The position numbers and the translations under genes were made by a program. From assembly GCA_018674025.1 (NCBI GenBank), contig JABHBC010000004.1:1-23722 (forward strand): DNA of 23,722 bases. Direction: 5' to 3'. Positions 1-8,270 of the stretch are shown one piece after another. Source of the stretch: Flavobacteriaceae bacterium (lineage in GTDB: Bacteria > Bacteroidota > Bacteroidia > Flavobacteriales > Flavobacteriaceae). How positions within the stretch are numbered: the stretch's first letter is position 1; every line of letters starts with the position of its first letter. Below the pieces are notes generated by a model, which did no database searches, was not told the origin of the DNA, and worked only from the letters and a program-made list of their open reading frames with translations.

Positions 1-2
1 AT

Positions 3-992
3 TTAAAAATCTGTACCATCTAATTTGTAACCTGGAGAATATAGACTACCGCTAGATGCTTCAATAGTCGAATGCTGCTCTAGAACCGTACCAAAAATAT
101 CTGGGTTTAATGTGTAAGATTCATTTGGGTCGTTTGAAAGAGGTTCTATATCGATAGTTAAAAAAACATTGCCCTGAGGATCATTCATAGTGATTAAATC
201 ACCTGCATTACTCATGTTTATTGAGCCTTCAGATGCAGTCTGCACCACAGAATTTCCAAAATTTCCAGTTGGGCTACCTCCACCAAATAAAATTAAAACA
301 CCATTTGAAGGGATTATTGACCCTGATGGGAAAGTATGTCTTAATTGGCTTGCATCAGAAATAGTGTATCCAGACAAGTCAATTTCTAACCCTGAATTAT
401 AAAATTCAATAAATTCATCTTCGTTAGCTTCTCTTGTTCCATCTCCATTAGCATCGCCAGCGTCTCCAGATGGCGGATCGTACAAAACTTCGTTAATAAT
501 AAAACCTAGCCATGGACATCCGTTATTCTCAGCAACACCAATAACAAGTGGACAGTTATCATCTGAATCAGGGATACCATCCCCGTCAGTATCAGTATCA
601 TCATCAAGTAAGTTTATCACTAACTGAGAATTACTTGACAAAAGATAATTACTGTTTGCAATTAAATCAATAATGATCTCTTCTGGACTTTCAATTTCAC
701 TATCTTGAATAGCTGAAATAGTTACTGATCCAGTTCTACTTCCACTAATTATTGAAATATTATTTGAACTAACTGAATAGTCAGAATTTATAACAGCAGA
801 GCCAGAAAATTGCATCGGAATCGATATATCGCTAGATACAGATCCATTTAATGTAGCAGTTACAACAACTAGGCCATTATCTTCAGAAATAGTTTCGCTT
901 TCTAACTCAACATTGACACCAGGCAAGACATCTTCAGTATCACAAGACTGAACTGCTAAGAATAGAAACATTAAAATAATAATATTTTTCAT
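3..992 (-). CDS. Exported lipoprotein with Calx-beta-like, thrombospondin type 3 and lamin-tail domains
   Basis: A 329-residue protein predicted to be exported and lipid-anchored. The N-terminus [17 protein letters not shown] is a lipoprotein signal with the lipidated cysteine at 17, followed by acidic residues. Residues about 28-130 look like one Calx-beta-type beta-sandwich (SEDNG, acidic DDDTD end). Residues 133-148 ([15 protein letters not shown]) are a calcium-binding thrombospondin type 3 repeat. Residues about 162-329 match a lamin-tail domain ([32 protein letters not shown]). The function is unknown; such domains usually mediate calcium-dependent adhesion or scaffold secreted enzymes, and no catalytic domain is seen. 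I chose the ATG at 992 because the open frame further upstream carries no signal peptide and would overlap the divergent gene. The stop codon lies at 3-5, so the gene is complete. Confidence 0.8.
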   Translation of the reverse strand: MKNIIILMFLFLAVQSCDTEDVLPGVNVELESETISEDNGLVVVTATLNGSVSSDISIPMQFSGSAVINSDYSVSSNNISIISGSRTGSVTISAIQDSEIESPEEIIIDLIANSNYLLSSNSQLVINLLDDDTDTDGDGIPDSDDNCPLVIGVAENNGCPWLGFIINEVLYDPPSGDAGDANGDGTREANEDEFIEFYNSGLEIDLSGYTISDASQLRHTFPSGSIIPSNGVLILFGGGSPTGNFGNSVVQTASEGSINMSNAGDLITMNDPQGNVFLTIDIEPLSNDPNESYTLNPDIFGTVLEQHSTIEASSGSLYSPGYKLDGTDF

Positions 993-1068
993 AAACCTAT
1001 TTTTTTTTAAATTTTTCTCTAAAATAAAGAAAAATCCTTCTATATTTAACAAAATTTTACTATAAATT
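993..1068. promoter_or_regulatory. Divergent intergenic region between two lipoprotein genes
   Basis: These 76 bp of almost pure A/T separate two divergently transcribed lipoprotein genes and must hold both promoters. TATATTTA at 1041-1048 on the plus strand is one mismatch from the Bacteroidota -7 box TAnnTTTG. I see no clear -33 element and no Shine-Dalgarno sequence for either gene. Confidence 0.35.
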
Positions 1069-2013
1069 ATGCATATTAGCAAGTTCCTTTTTTTTCTATT
1101 ATTATTACTTTTCAATTGCCAAGACCAAGAAACTTCATTTACACCAAATGAACCAATTGATAATAACAACAACAATGTGGTGTTAGAAGATTTAGGTCGT
1201 GGTTTGTTTTATCAAACTTTTAATGAGAAAATCATTCCTATTTATTACTATATCCCTAACAATGTAAATTCAAGCACACCAGTGGTATTTAATATTCATG
1301 GAGGAGCTAGAGATGGAGAATCAACGAGGAACATGATGGAGGATAAAGCAGATCAATATGGATTTATAATTGTTGCACCTGAAATTAGTAATGTTAATTT
1401 TCCGGGTGGAGACGGTTTTAATTTAGGAAATGTATATGTAGATGGAGATAATCCAACACCTGAATCACTAAATGATGTAAACGAATGGGCATTTTCATTA
1501 ATAGAACCAATTTTTGATATATTTCTTTCCAATACCAATACAAATGTTGACAAATATCATTTATTTGGACATTCTGCAGGAGCTCAATTTGCACACCGAT
1601 TTATGCTTTTTAATCCAAATGCTAGGTTTGATAAAATCCTAACCTCTGCAGCTGGCTGGTTTACTGTTTTAGATAATACCGTTCAATTTCCTTATGGCCT
1701 TAATAATAGTATTTTAACTCAAGAGCCTCCCTTATCTAACAATAGCTACTTAATTGATATTTTAAGTAAGAATCATATAATTCAAGTTGGAACGTTGGAT
1801 AACGATCCTAATTTTCCTGGATTAAGACATAATGAATTTGCTGATGCTCAGGGTCTACATAGAGTTGATAGAGCAATTCATTTTTATAATCAAGCTCAAA
1901 ATTTTGCACAAACTAATTCATTATCTTTTAACTGGACACTCAATATTATAAATGGATTATCTCATAACACTGGTGATTCTATTGAATATGGATGTGACTT
2001 AATATTTAATTAA
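1069..2013 (+). CDS. Alpha/beta-hydrolase lipoprotein (esterase/PHB-depolymerase-like)
   Basis: A 314-residue predicted serine hydrolase anchored as a lipoprotein. The signal [17 protein letters not shown] ends at Cys17 and is followed by an Asn-rich linker (31-36). The hydrolase core shows the oxyanion-hole motif NIHGG (75-79), the nucleophile elbow GHSAG with Ser169, and a C-terminal GLSHNTG with the probable catalytic His299; TLDNDP near 245 may hold the acid. The fold and spacing resemble the COG3509 esterase/polyhydroxybutyrate-depolymerase/feruloyl-esterase group, but the substrate cannot be assigned. It would act outside the inner membrane, and flavobacterial lipoproteins of this kind are often at the cell surface. 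The stop is separated by one base from the ATG of the downstream transporter, implying one operon and probable translational coupling, so the hydrolase may release the anion that the transporter imports. Confidence 0.8.
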   Translation: MHISKFLFFLLLLLFNCQDQETSFTPNEPIDNNNNNVVLEDLGRGLFYQTFNEKIIPIYYYIPNNVNSSTPVVFNIHGGARDGESTRNMMEDKADQYGFIIVAPEISNVNFPGGDGFNLGNVYVDGDNPTPESLNDVNEWAFSLIEPIFDIFLSNTNTNVDKYHLFGHSAGAQFAHRFMLFNPNARFDKILTSAAGWFTVLDNTVQFPYGLNNSILTQEPPLSNNSYLIDILSKNHIIQVGTLDNDPNFPGLRHNEFADAQGLHRVDRAIHFYNQAQNFAQTNSLSFNWTLNIINGLSHNTGDSIEYGCDLIFN

Positions 2014-2014
2014 G

Positions 2015-3517
2015 ATGAAAATATCTGCAGGTAAAATAGGATTTGTTTTAGGGCCTCTATCTTTTATTTTAATAATGTTGTTTTTCAATCCTGAAGATTT
2101 AGAATTTCAAGGTAAAGCTATTTTAGCATGTGCATCCTGGATAGCTATTTGGTGGGTTACAGAACCTATTCCCATTGCTGCCACCTCATTATTACCAATA
2201 ATAATTTTTCCTCTGTCTGGTGGCTTAGATATTAAAACCACTACAGCTGCTTTTGGGCACAAATACGTTTTCTTATTTATTGGGAGTTTTATTTTGGCAA
2301 TAGCAATTCAAAAATGGAAATTGCATAAAAGAATAGCTCTAAACATCATTAATCAAGTTGGAGTAAATAAAAGTAATATAATTTTGGGCTTCATGACTGC
2401 AACAGCATTCTTATCGATGTGGATTAGTAATACTGCCACATCAGTGATGATTTTGCCTGTAGGTTTAGCAATTATTTCCCAACTTAAAGATGATCCTAAT
2501 ACCCCTGAAAATGAAAACTCTTTATTTGGTAAAGCTTTAATGCTTGCTATAGCTTACAGCGCATCAATTGGAGGAATGGCTACCATAATAGGAACTCCAC
2601 CAAACATGATATTTGCCGGTGTTATTAAAGAAAGTTATAATATCGAGATTTCTTTCTTTGATTGGTTTAAATTCGGCTTACCATTAAGTATATTCTTTCT
2701 GTTTATTTGTTGGTTTTATTTAACTAAAATAGCTTTCAAGTTTAAACAAAAAGAATTCTCGGCTGGAAAAGAAGAAATAGAGTCACAACTTAAAGGATTA
2801 GGAAAAATATCTTATGAAGAAAAAACTATTTTAATAGTATTTATTTTAACGGCATTAGCTTGGATAACTAGAAACGTTCAAATTGATGGTGTTCAATACG
2901 GATTAACAAAAATAATTCCAAATTTAGATGACACAATTATAGCTATTATATCTGCTTTAGTACTGTTTATTTTACCTTCTAAAAAATCTACAATTGAAAA
3001 TAAATTAACCAAAATTATTCATTGGGAAGATGCAATGAAACTTCCATGGGGAATACTATTATTATTTGGTGCTGGTATGGCTCTTGCTCAAGGTTTTGAC
3101 AGTAGTGGATTAGCTATATGGATTGGTAATCAACTAACATATTTAAGTGATGTTCCATTAGTTGTATTAATATTAATATTAATTGCTAGTGTTAATTTTT
3201 TAACTGAAGTAACATCCAATATGGCAACTACCGCTATGTTATTGCCTATTCTAATATCATTAGCTGTTGTTCTTGATTTACATCCATATTATTTATTAGT
3301 TAGTGCAACTTTAGCAGCATCCTGTGCATTTATGTTACCTGTTGCAACCCCTCCGAATACTGTTGTTTTTGGGTCTGGACTATTAAAAATTGAAGATATG
3401 TTCAAGAAAGGATTGTGGCTTAATTTAATCTCTATTATTACTTTGACTTTTACAATATATTATGTGCTTCCTTATTTTTGGGACTTAGTCACCCCACTAA
3501 AAATATCTATCCAATAA
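2015..3517 (+). CDS. SLC13/DASS-family sodium:dicarboxylate (or related anion) symporter
   Basis: A 500-residue polytopic inner-membrane protein of the divalent anion:Na+ symporter family. It begins with hydrophobic segments, then the family signature WWVTEPIPIAATSLLP near residue 46. It has both SNT-type hairpin motifs that bind sodium and the carboxylate: SNTATSVMILP with Ser138-Asn139-Thr140, and TSNMATTAMLLP with Ser401-Asn402-Met403. The second motif has Met where many members have Thr. GTPPNMIF and ATPPNTVVFG are the conserved segments that follow each hairpin. Length and repeat architecture are normal. Likely substrates are C4-dicarboxylates such as succinate or malate, but tricarboxylate, sulfate or other anions remain possible. 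It is translated immediately after the lipoprotein hydrolase (1 bp gap). Its last 21 bp overlap the 3' end of the convergent flavoprotein gene. Confidence 0.9.
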   Translation: MKISAGKIGFVLGPLSFILIMLFFNPEDLEFQGKAILACASWIAIWWVTEPIPIAATSLLPIIIFPLSGGLDIKTTTAAFGHKYVFLFIGSFILAIAIQKWKLHKRIALNIINQVGVNKSNIILGFMTATAFLSMWISNTATSVMILPVGLAIISQLKDDPNTPENENSLFGKALMLAIAYSASIGGMATIIGTPPNMIFAGVIKESYNIEISFFDWFKFGLPLSIFFLFICWFYLTKIAFKFKQKEFSAGKEEIESQLKGLGKISYEEKTILIVFILTALAWITRNVQIDGVQYGLTKIIPNLDDTIIAIISALVLFILPSKKSTIENKLTKIIHWEDAMKLPWGILLLFGAGMALAQGFDSSGLAIWIGNQLTYLSDVPLVVLILILIASVNFLTEVTSNMATTAMLLPILISLAVVLDLHPYYLLVSATLAASCAFMLPVATPPNTVVFGSGLLKIEDMFKKGLWLNLISIITLTFTIYYVLPYFWDLVTPLKISIQ

Positions 3518-4519
3518 CTTGGCTTGCTCAGCTAAAGATTCTTTAAATTCATTCTTAATATTACTGACTAAATCTTTTACTGATAGAGTATCTTGAATAT
3601 TGGTAACACCCTGACCAGCAGACCAAATTGTACTCCAAGCTTTTGCTTCTGCTTTTGCAAGATCTAGTTCTTTTGCAAAACTAAATTTTGATGTTAGTAC
3701 TTTAAAATACATTTTTAGCTTTTGAGTAAATGATGGAGAACCTCCCCACATTTTTTCACTAATTCCCATCTTTTCTAAACTTGGTCGTAAAAAACTAGCT
3801 GGAACTCCTGAAACCACAGCAGTATATACAATATCCCCTGCACCACTATTAATTATCATATTTTTATAATCATCAGAAGCTTTACTTTCATTAGTATTTA
3901 TAAATCTAGTACCCATGTAAGCGATATCTGCTCCCATTTGCATAGCAGCAGCAACATCTCTTCCGTTACTTATACAACCTGAAAGAATAATAGTTTTATC
4001 AAAAATCTTCTTAATTTCAGCAACAAGTGGCATAGGATTTAAAGTGCCTGCGTGACCCCCAGCACCTGCTGAAACCAAAATTAGTCCATCAACTCCAGCT
4101 TCTGCTGCCTTCTCAGCGTGACGTTTTTTAATAATATCATGAAAAACTAAACCGCCGTAATTATGAACAGACTCGACTAAATCTGAGACTGCTCCTAATG
4201 AAGTAATTATTAACGGTACTTCGTGCTTTATACATATCATTAAATCTGCTTGTAATCTAGGATTGGAGTGATGAACAATTAAATTGACTCCAAATGGAGC
4301 AGGTTTTTTACCAGTCTCATTTTCAAAACTTTTAAGTTCTGACTTAATCTGAACAACCCATTCTTCAAAACCTTCAGTTGTTCTTTGGTTTAGGGCAGGA
4401 AAAGTTCCAACAATTCCATTTTTACAACACTCTATTACTAGTTTTGGTCCTGAAATTAAAAATAGTGGAGCTGCTATAACTGGAATAGATAATTCACTAA
4501 TAAATGATGGTTTACTCAT
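3497..4519 (-). CDS. Nitronate monooxygenase-family FMN oxidoreductase
   Basis: A 340-residue cytosolic TIM-barrel flavoprotein of the nitronate monooxygenase / 2-nitropropane dioxygenase / FabK superfamily. It shows the N-terminal PVIAAPLFLISGP segment, GVNLIVHH (77-84), the FMN-phosphate and active-site motif AGAGGHAG (151-158) with the family histidine His156, and GADIAYMGTRF (196-206). Length is typical. Superfamily members range from true nitronate oxidases to enoyl-thioester reductases. Because it ends a four-gene leftward run of acyl-CoA enzymes (9 bp behind the CurA-like reductase), I infer a redox step on an unsaturated acyl-CoA rather than nitronate detoxification. Its 3' end overlaps the transporter gene tail-to-tail by 21 bp. 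Confidence 0.88.
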   Translation of the reverse strand: MSKPSFISELSIPVIAAPLFLISGPKLVIECCKNGIVGTFPALNQRTTEGFEEWVVQIKSELKSFENETGKKPAPFGVNLIVHHSNPRLQADLMICIKHEVPLIITSLGAVSDLVESVHNYGGLVFHDIIKKRHAEKAAEAGVDGLILVSAGAGGHAGTLNPMPLVAEIKKIFDKTIILSGCISNGRDVAAAMQMGADIAYMGTRFINTNESKASDDYKNMIINSGAGDIVYTAVVSGVPASFLRPSLEKMGISEKMWGGSPSFTQKLKMYFKVLTSKFSFAKELDLAKAEAKAWSTIWSAGQGVTNIQDTLSVKDLVSNIKNEFKESLAEQAKLLDRYF

Positions 4520-4528
4520 AATAAAAAT

Positions 4529-5527
4529 TTAAATTTTAAGAATTAGTTTACCGCGTTTATTTCCGTTAAATAGCTTTAAGAATATTTCATAAAAATTATC
4601 AATTCCATTAAAAATACTCTCATTACTTTTTAACTTTCCCTGCTGAAACCATTCAGATATTTGTTTTATAGCGATTGGATAATCATTTTTATAATCAAAC
4701 ACAACCATCCCTTTCATCGTTGCTCTATTAACTAAAAGCGAAAGGTAATTGGAAGGGCCTTTCATTTTAGACTTGTTATTATATTGTGAAATAGCACCAC
4801 ATATTACAACTCTGGAATTCATTCTCAACTTTGCTAATGCAGCCTCTAAAATTTCACCTCCTACATTATCAAAATAAACATCTATTCCGTCTGGGCAATA
4901 CTTTTTTAAAGCAGAATATATATTGTCATTTTTATAATCTATTACCTCATCAAAACCTAGTTCATTTTTTACATATTTACATTTCTCGTTACCTCCAGCT
5001 ATACCAATTACTCTACAACCTTTAATTTTAGCAATTTGCCCAACTAGACTACCAACAGCTCCAGCTGCAGCTGAGACTAATACAATATCTCCACTTTTTA
5101 TTTTTCCTTCTTTAATTATACCAAAATATGCAGTCATACCTGGCATTCCTAATGCACCCAAATATCTATGGATAGGGTTGTTTTTATCATTTATAATATG
5201 ATAGTTTTTTCCATCAGAAATTGAATACTCTTGCACGCCACCCCAGCCTGAAACAAAATCACCAACTTTAAAATTAGTATTATTTTTTACATTTATAACC
5301 TCACCAACTGTACCTGCTCTCATTACCGTACCAATCTCCACTGGTGGGATATAAGACTTTGAGTTATTCATCCAACCTCTCATAGCTGGGTCAAGTGATA
5401 TGTATTGGTGTTTAATTAATATTTGACCATCTTGTATTTCTGGTATTAGTTCTTCTTTATAATTCCAAGTATTTTTCTCTGGTATACCGACTGGCCTATT
5501 AGCCAGAATCATTTTTTTATTTATCAT
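4529..5527 (-). CDS. MDR-family NADP-dependent enone/alkenal reductase, CurA / prostaglandin-reductase type
   Basis: A 332-residue zinc-independent medium-chain dehydrogenase/reductase. The start (MILANRPVGIPEKNTW) and the segment ISLDPAMRGWMN (43-54) are diagnostic of the CurA (YncB) / leukotriene B4 dehydrogenase group, which reduce the double bond of alpha,beta-unsaturated ketones and aldehydes with NADPH. The dinucleotide-binding loop is VSAAAGAVGS (151-160), followed by GCRVIGIAGG (170-179) and YFDNVGGEILEAAL. No structural zinc cysteines are present, as expected. It lies 24 bp after the crotonase gene and 9 bp before the flavoprotein gene, clearly in one operon. The group assignment is strong; the physiological substrate is unknown. 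Confidence 0.88.
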   Translation of the reverse strand: MINKKMILANRPVGIPEKNTWNYKEELIPEIQDGQILIKHQYISLDPAMRGWMNNSKSYIPPVEIGTVMRAGTVGEVINVKNNTNFKVGDFVSGWGGVQEYSISDGKNYHIINDKNNPIHRYLGALGMPGMTAYFGIIKEGKIKSGDIVLVSAAAGAVGSLVGQIAKIKGCRVIGIAGGNEKCKYVKNELGFDEVIDYKNDNIYSALKKYCPDGIDVYFDNVGGEILEAALAKLRMNSRVVICGAISQYNNKSKMKGPSNYLSLLVNRATMKGMVVFDYKNDYPIAIKQISEWFQQGKLKSNESIFNGIDNFYEIFLKLFNGNKRGKLILKI

Positions 5528-5551
5528 AACTCATATTAAAAAATTAGTAAA

Positions 5552-6370
5552 CTAGTTACCTGTCCAGTTAGGTTTTCGTTTTTCTTTAAAAGCGCTTAAT
5601 CCTTCTTTAGCATCATCATTTTGTTGCATTTTATTTAACATCTCAGATAAATATTCATGCTCATTATTTGTATTGTATAAATTATCATATGCTTCTAAAC
5701 CTAAGCTAATTGCCTTTGGTGAATTTTCTTTAATTTCCTCAACTAATTTATTGGTAACAGACTCAATTTTATCCTCGCTACAAATATGAGAAAGCAAACC
5801 TAAACTAAGAGCCTCTTTTGCTGTAATACTATAACCTCTTACACACCAATCTAATACCTTTCTTTTTGGCATAATATTTATTAAGCTGGCCATTACTTGC
5901 ATTGGAAACAGGCCTCTTTTAACTTCTGGTAATGAAAAATTTAATTTATTATTTGCAACAACAAATAAACAACCTGCAAGTATTAAAAATCCACCAGCAT
6001 AAACATCTTTATTTACTACCGCAATTGTGGGCTTATAAATTTTATTAAAAAGTTCACCAATTAGAATATCTTTATTAGGCGAAGGAATTGTTGAGTCATT
6101 GGGTTCAACATCACCAGTCATTGCTTTTAAATCCGCACCTGCACAAAAGACTCTACCGTTAGCTTTAAATAATACTACCCAAATAGATTTTTTAAAATGT
6201 GCATAATGCATTGCAAAAGCAATTTCATTTACCATTTGAGGGTGTAAAGCATTTCTTTTGCTTGGTCTGTTTAAGGTAATCTTAAAGACATTATTTTTTT
6301 CTTCTAAATTTAGAAATGAGAAATGAAAATTAGAAATATTTTCAACTTGATTTTTATTATAATTATTCAT
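5552..6370 (-). CDS. Crotonase-family enoyl-CoA hydratase/isomerase lacking one catalytic Glu
   Basis: A 272-residue crotonase. Motifs in order: LNRPSKRNAL (33-42), the CoA/oxyanion motif FCAGADL (75-81), the second oxyanion segment YAGGFLILAGC (124-134) and SLPEVKRGLFP (146-156). In a gapless reading against rat mitochondrial enoyl-CoA hydratase (recalled sequence), the first catalytic glutamate (Glu144) is replaced by Leu129, while the second (Glu164) is kept as Glu149. A Leu at that first position with only the second Glu is the pattern of mitochondrial delta3,delta2-enoyl-CoA isomerase, so isomerisation is at least as likely as hydration. A role like methylglutaconyl-CoA hydratase cannot be excluded, as some of those enzymes also vary here. 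It sits 46 bp after the carboxyltransferase gene, in the same leftward operon. Confidence 0.85.
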   Translation of the reverse strand: MNNYNKNQVENISNFHFSFLNLEEKNNVFKITLNRPSKRNALHPQMVNEIAFAMHYAHFKKSIWVVLFKANGRVFCAGADLKAMTGDVEPNDSTIPSPNKDILIGELFNKIYKPTIAVVNKDVYAGGFLILAGCLFVVANNKLNFSLPEVKRGLFPMQVMASLINIMPKRKVLDWCVRGYSITAKEALSLGLLSHICSEDKIESVTNKLVEEIKENSPKAISLGLEAYDNLYNTNNEHEYLSEMLNKMQQNDDAKEGLSAFKEKRKPNWTGN

Positions 6371-6416
6371 TTAGTTTCATGTTTTTTAAATAAAATATGC
6401 TATTTAAACACTGATA

Positions 6417-8045
6417 TTAAACCTGTATAACTCCCATATTAAATTGTTTCTCAATCGGCGCATGATTAGCTGCTTCAATTCCCATTGAAATCCATGTTCT
6501 GGTATCTAGAGGATTAATAACTGCATCTGTCCAAATTCTTGCCGCTGAATAATAAGGGGAAATTTGCTTGTCGTAACGTGATTTTATTTGATCGTATAAT
6601 TCAGCTTCTTTTTCTGGTGATATTTTTTCACCTTGCTTTTTTAGTGATGCTGTTTCTATTTGTAACAGAACCTTAGCGGCAGATTTACCACTCATTACAG
6701 CCAATTCAGCACTTGGCCAAGCAACAATTAATCTTGGATCATATGCCTTACCACACATGGCATAATTACCAGCCCCATATGAATTACCGATAATAACTGT
6801 AAATTTAGGTACAACTGAGTTACTCACAGCATTTACCATTTTTGCACCATCTTTAATAATTCCCGCATGTTCAGACTTACTTCCAACCATAAATCCAGTT
6901 ACATCTTGCAAGAAAACTAGAGGTATTTTTTTTTGGTTACAATTAGCTATAAAGCGAGTTGCTTTATCTGCGGAGTCATTGTAAATAACCCCTCCAAATT
7001 GCATTTCTCCCTTTTTTGTTTTTACTAATTTTCTTTGATTTGCAACAATACCTACCGCCCATCCATCTATTCTTGCATAACCTGTCAAAATGGTCTTTCC
7101 GTAGTCTCTCTTGTACTGATCAAATTCTGATTTATCAACCAATCGTTTAATGATTTCAAGCATATCATATTGAGTACTTCTTTCTTTTGGTAAAATTCCA
7201 AAAATATCTTCTTCATTATATTTTGGATCTTGACTTTTAACTTTATTAAATCCTGCTTTTTCAAAATCACCGATTTTATCAACTATGCGCTTTATTTTAT
7301 CTAACGCATCTTTGTCATCTTTTGCCTTATAATCAGTTACACCAGATATTTCACAATGTGTTGTTGCTCCTCCTAAAGTTTCATTATCGATGCTTTCACC
7401 AATTGCTGCTTTTACTAAATAACTACCTGCTAAAAAAATACTAGCAGTTTTATCTACAATAATAGATTCGTCACTCATAATTGGCAAATAAGCACCACCA
7501 GCAACACAACTTCCCATTATCGCAGATATTTGTGTAATTCCCAAACTACTCATAATAGCATTATTTCTAAAAATACGACCAAAATGTTCTTTATCAGGAA
7601 AAATTTCATCTTGCATAGGTAAATACACCCCTGCAGAGTCTACTAAATAAATTATTGGAATTTTATTTTCAATAGATATTTCTTGAGCTCGGAGATTCTT
7701 TTTACCAGTGATTGGAAACCAAGCTCCTGCTTTTACTGTAGCATCATTAGCTACTACTATGCACTGTTTTCCTTTAATATACCCAATTTTTACAACAACT
7801 CCACCCGAGGGACAACCTCCATGTTCCTTGTACATTTCATCTCCTGCAAAAGCACCAATTTCTATTGACTTTGTTTTTTTATCAAATAAATAATCTACTC
7901 TGTCACGCGCTGTCATTTTTCCCTTTTTACAGTGCTTGTCAATACGTTCTTGACCTCCACCTAATTTTACATGAGCAAACCGTTTACGTAGATCTGAAAT
8001 TAAAAGTTTATTAAAGTCTTCGTTTTTATTGAAGTTAATATCCAT
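6417..8045 (-). CDS. Acyl-CoA carboxylase carboxyltransferase (beta) subunit, methylcrotonyl/geranyl-CoA type
   Basis: A 542-residue carboxyltransferase that would transfer CO2 from biotin to an acyl-CoA. The N-terminal half holds KLGGGQERIDKHCKKGKMTARDRVD (split around residues 27-51), QDEIFPDKEHFGRIFRN (145-161) and the oxyanion segment GSCVAGGAYLP (178-188). The C-terminal half holds DVTGFMVG (381-388), GNSYGAGNYAMCGKAYDPR (420-438) and WPSAELAVM (443-451). FPDKEHFGRIF and SYGAGNYAMCG favour the 3-methylcrotonyl-CoA/geranyl-CoA branch over propionyl- or acetyl-CoA carboxylase. A partner with biotin carboxylase and biotin carrier domains is required but is not encoded in this window; it may be elsewhere or shared with another carboxylase. 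It is the first gene of the leftward operon and diverges from the acyl-CoA ligase gene across 225 bp. Confidence 0.9.
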   Translation of the reverse strand: MDINFNKNEDFNKLLISDLRKRFAHVKLGGGQERIDKHCKKGKMTARDRVDYLFDKKTKSIEIGAFAGDEMYKEHGGCPSGGVVVKIGYIKGKQCIVVANDATVKAGAWFPITGKKNLRAQEISIENKIPIIYLVDSAGVYLPMQDEIFPDKEHFGRIFRNNAIMSSLGITQISAIMGSCVAGGAYLPIMSDESIIVDKTASIFLAGSYLVKAAIGESIDNETLGGATTHCEISGVTDYKAKDDKDALDKIKRIVDKIGDFEKAGFNKVKSQDPKYNEEDIFGILPKERSTQYDMLEIIKRLVDKSEFDQYKRDYGKTILTGYARIDGWAVGIVANQRKLVKTKKGEMQFGGVIYNDSADKATRFIANCNQKKIPLVFLQDVTGFMVGSKSEHAGIIKDGAKMVNAVSNSVVPKFTVIIGNSYGAGNYAMCGKAYDPRLIVAWPSAELAVMSGKSAAKVLLQIETASLKKQGEKISPEKEAELYDQIKSRYDKQISPYYSAARIWTDAVINPLDTRTWISMGIEAANHAPIEKQFNMGVIQV

Positions 8046-8270
8046 AGGGATTCATTTTTAAGCAAGTTAATAAATAATATATACTTTGATTAAGAGATTA
8101 AGACAAACCAAATTAATTTCATAAATTTATGATAGTAAAGAGAATAAGACTGATACCAGCTTTTGTTACTGATATTTTTGCTGTTAACAATAAAAAAAGA
8201 TACCTTTTCCATACTTTAGCAACATAGCAAGTTATTCAGAAATCTCTGTAAACAACAAAACTAATTTATT
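8046..8270. promoter_or_regulatory. 225-bp divergent control region of the acyl-CoA block
   Basis: This is the longest gene-free stretch in the window and should hold the promoters of both arms. Visible elements: AGCAAGTTA occurs twice as an exact direct repeat, at 8061-8069 and 8226-8234, near the two ends. ACTGATA occurs twice at 8149-8155 and 8168-8174, 19 bp apart (about two helical turns). TATTTTTG at 8173-8180 fits the Bacteroidota -7 consensus TAnnTTTG on the plus strand but has no -33 element at proper spacing and lies about 90 bp from the ligase ATG. The repeats are short enough to arise by chance in AT-rich DNA. No regulator gene is adjacent. Confidence 0.4.

Noticed and set aside
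993..1175. Upstream in-frame extension of the leftward lipoprotein to a 390-residue form
   Set aside because: It would bury the lipoprotein signal peptide 61 residues inside the protein and overlap the divergent hydrolase gene; the ATG at 992 begins a clean signal sequence.
333..1200. Nitrogen/asparagine-rich stretch of the hydrolase lipoprotein as a functional repeat
   Set aside because: The run of Asn codons near 1156-1175 is a short flexible linker after the lipidated cysteine, common in lipoproteins.
7085..7893. Short open frames inside the carboxyltransferase gene on both strands
   Set aside because: They are alternative-frame shadows of a strongly conserved coding sequence with no motifs of their own.
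8173..8180. TATTTTTG as a firm promoter for the acyl-CoA ligase gene
   Set aside because: The nearest TTTG is only 7 bp upstream, far too close for a -33 element, and the box is about 90 bp from the start codon; kept only as a weak candidate within the gap.
8129..8227. 32-codon ORF starting MIVKRIRLIPAF in the large divergent gap
   Set aside because: Short, no recognisable family, signal or membrane segment, and it spans the presumed promoter region; open frames of this size are expected by chance.
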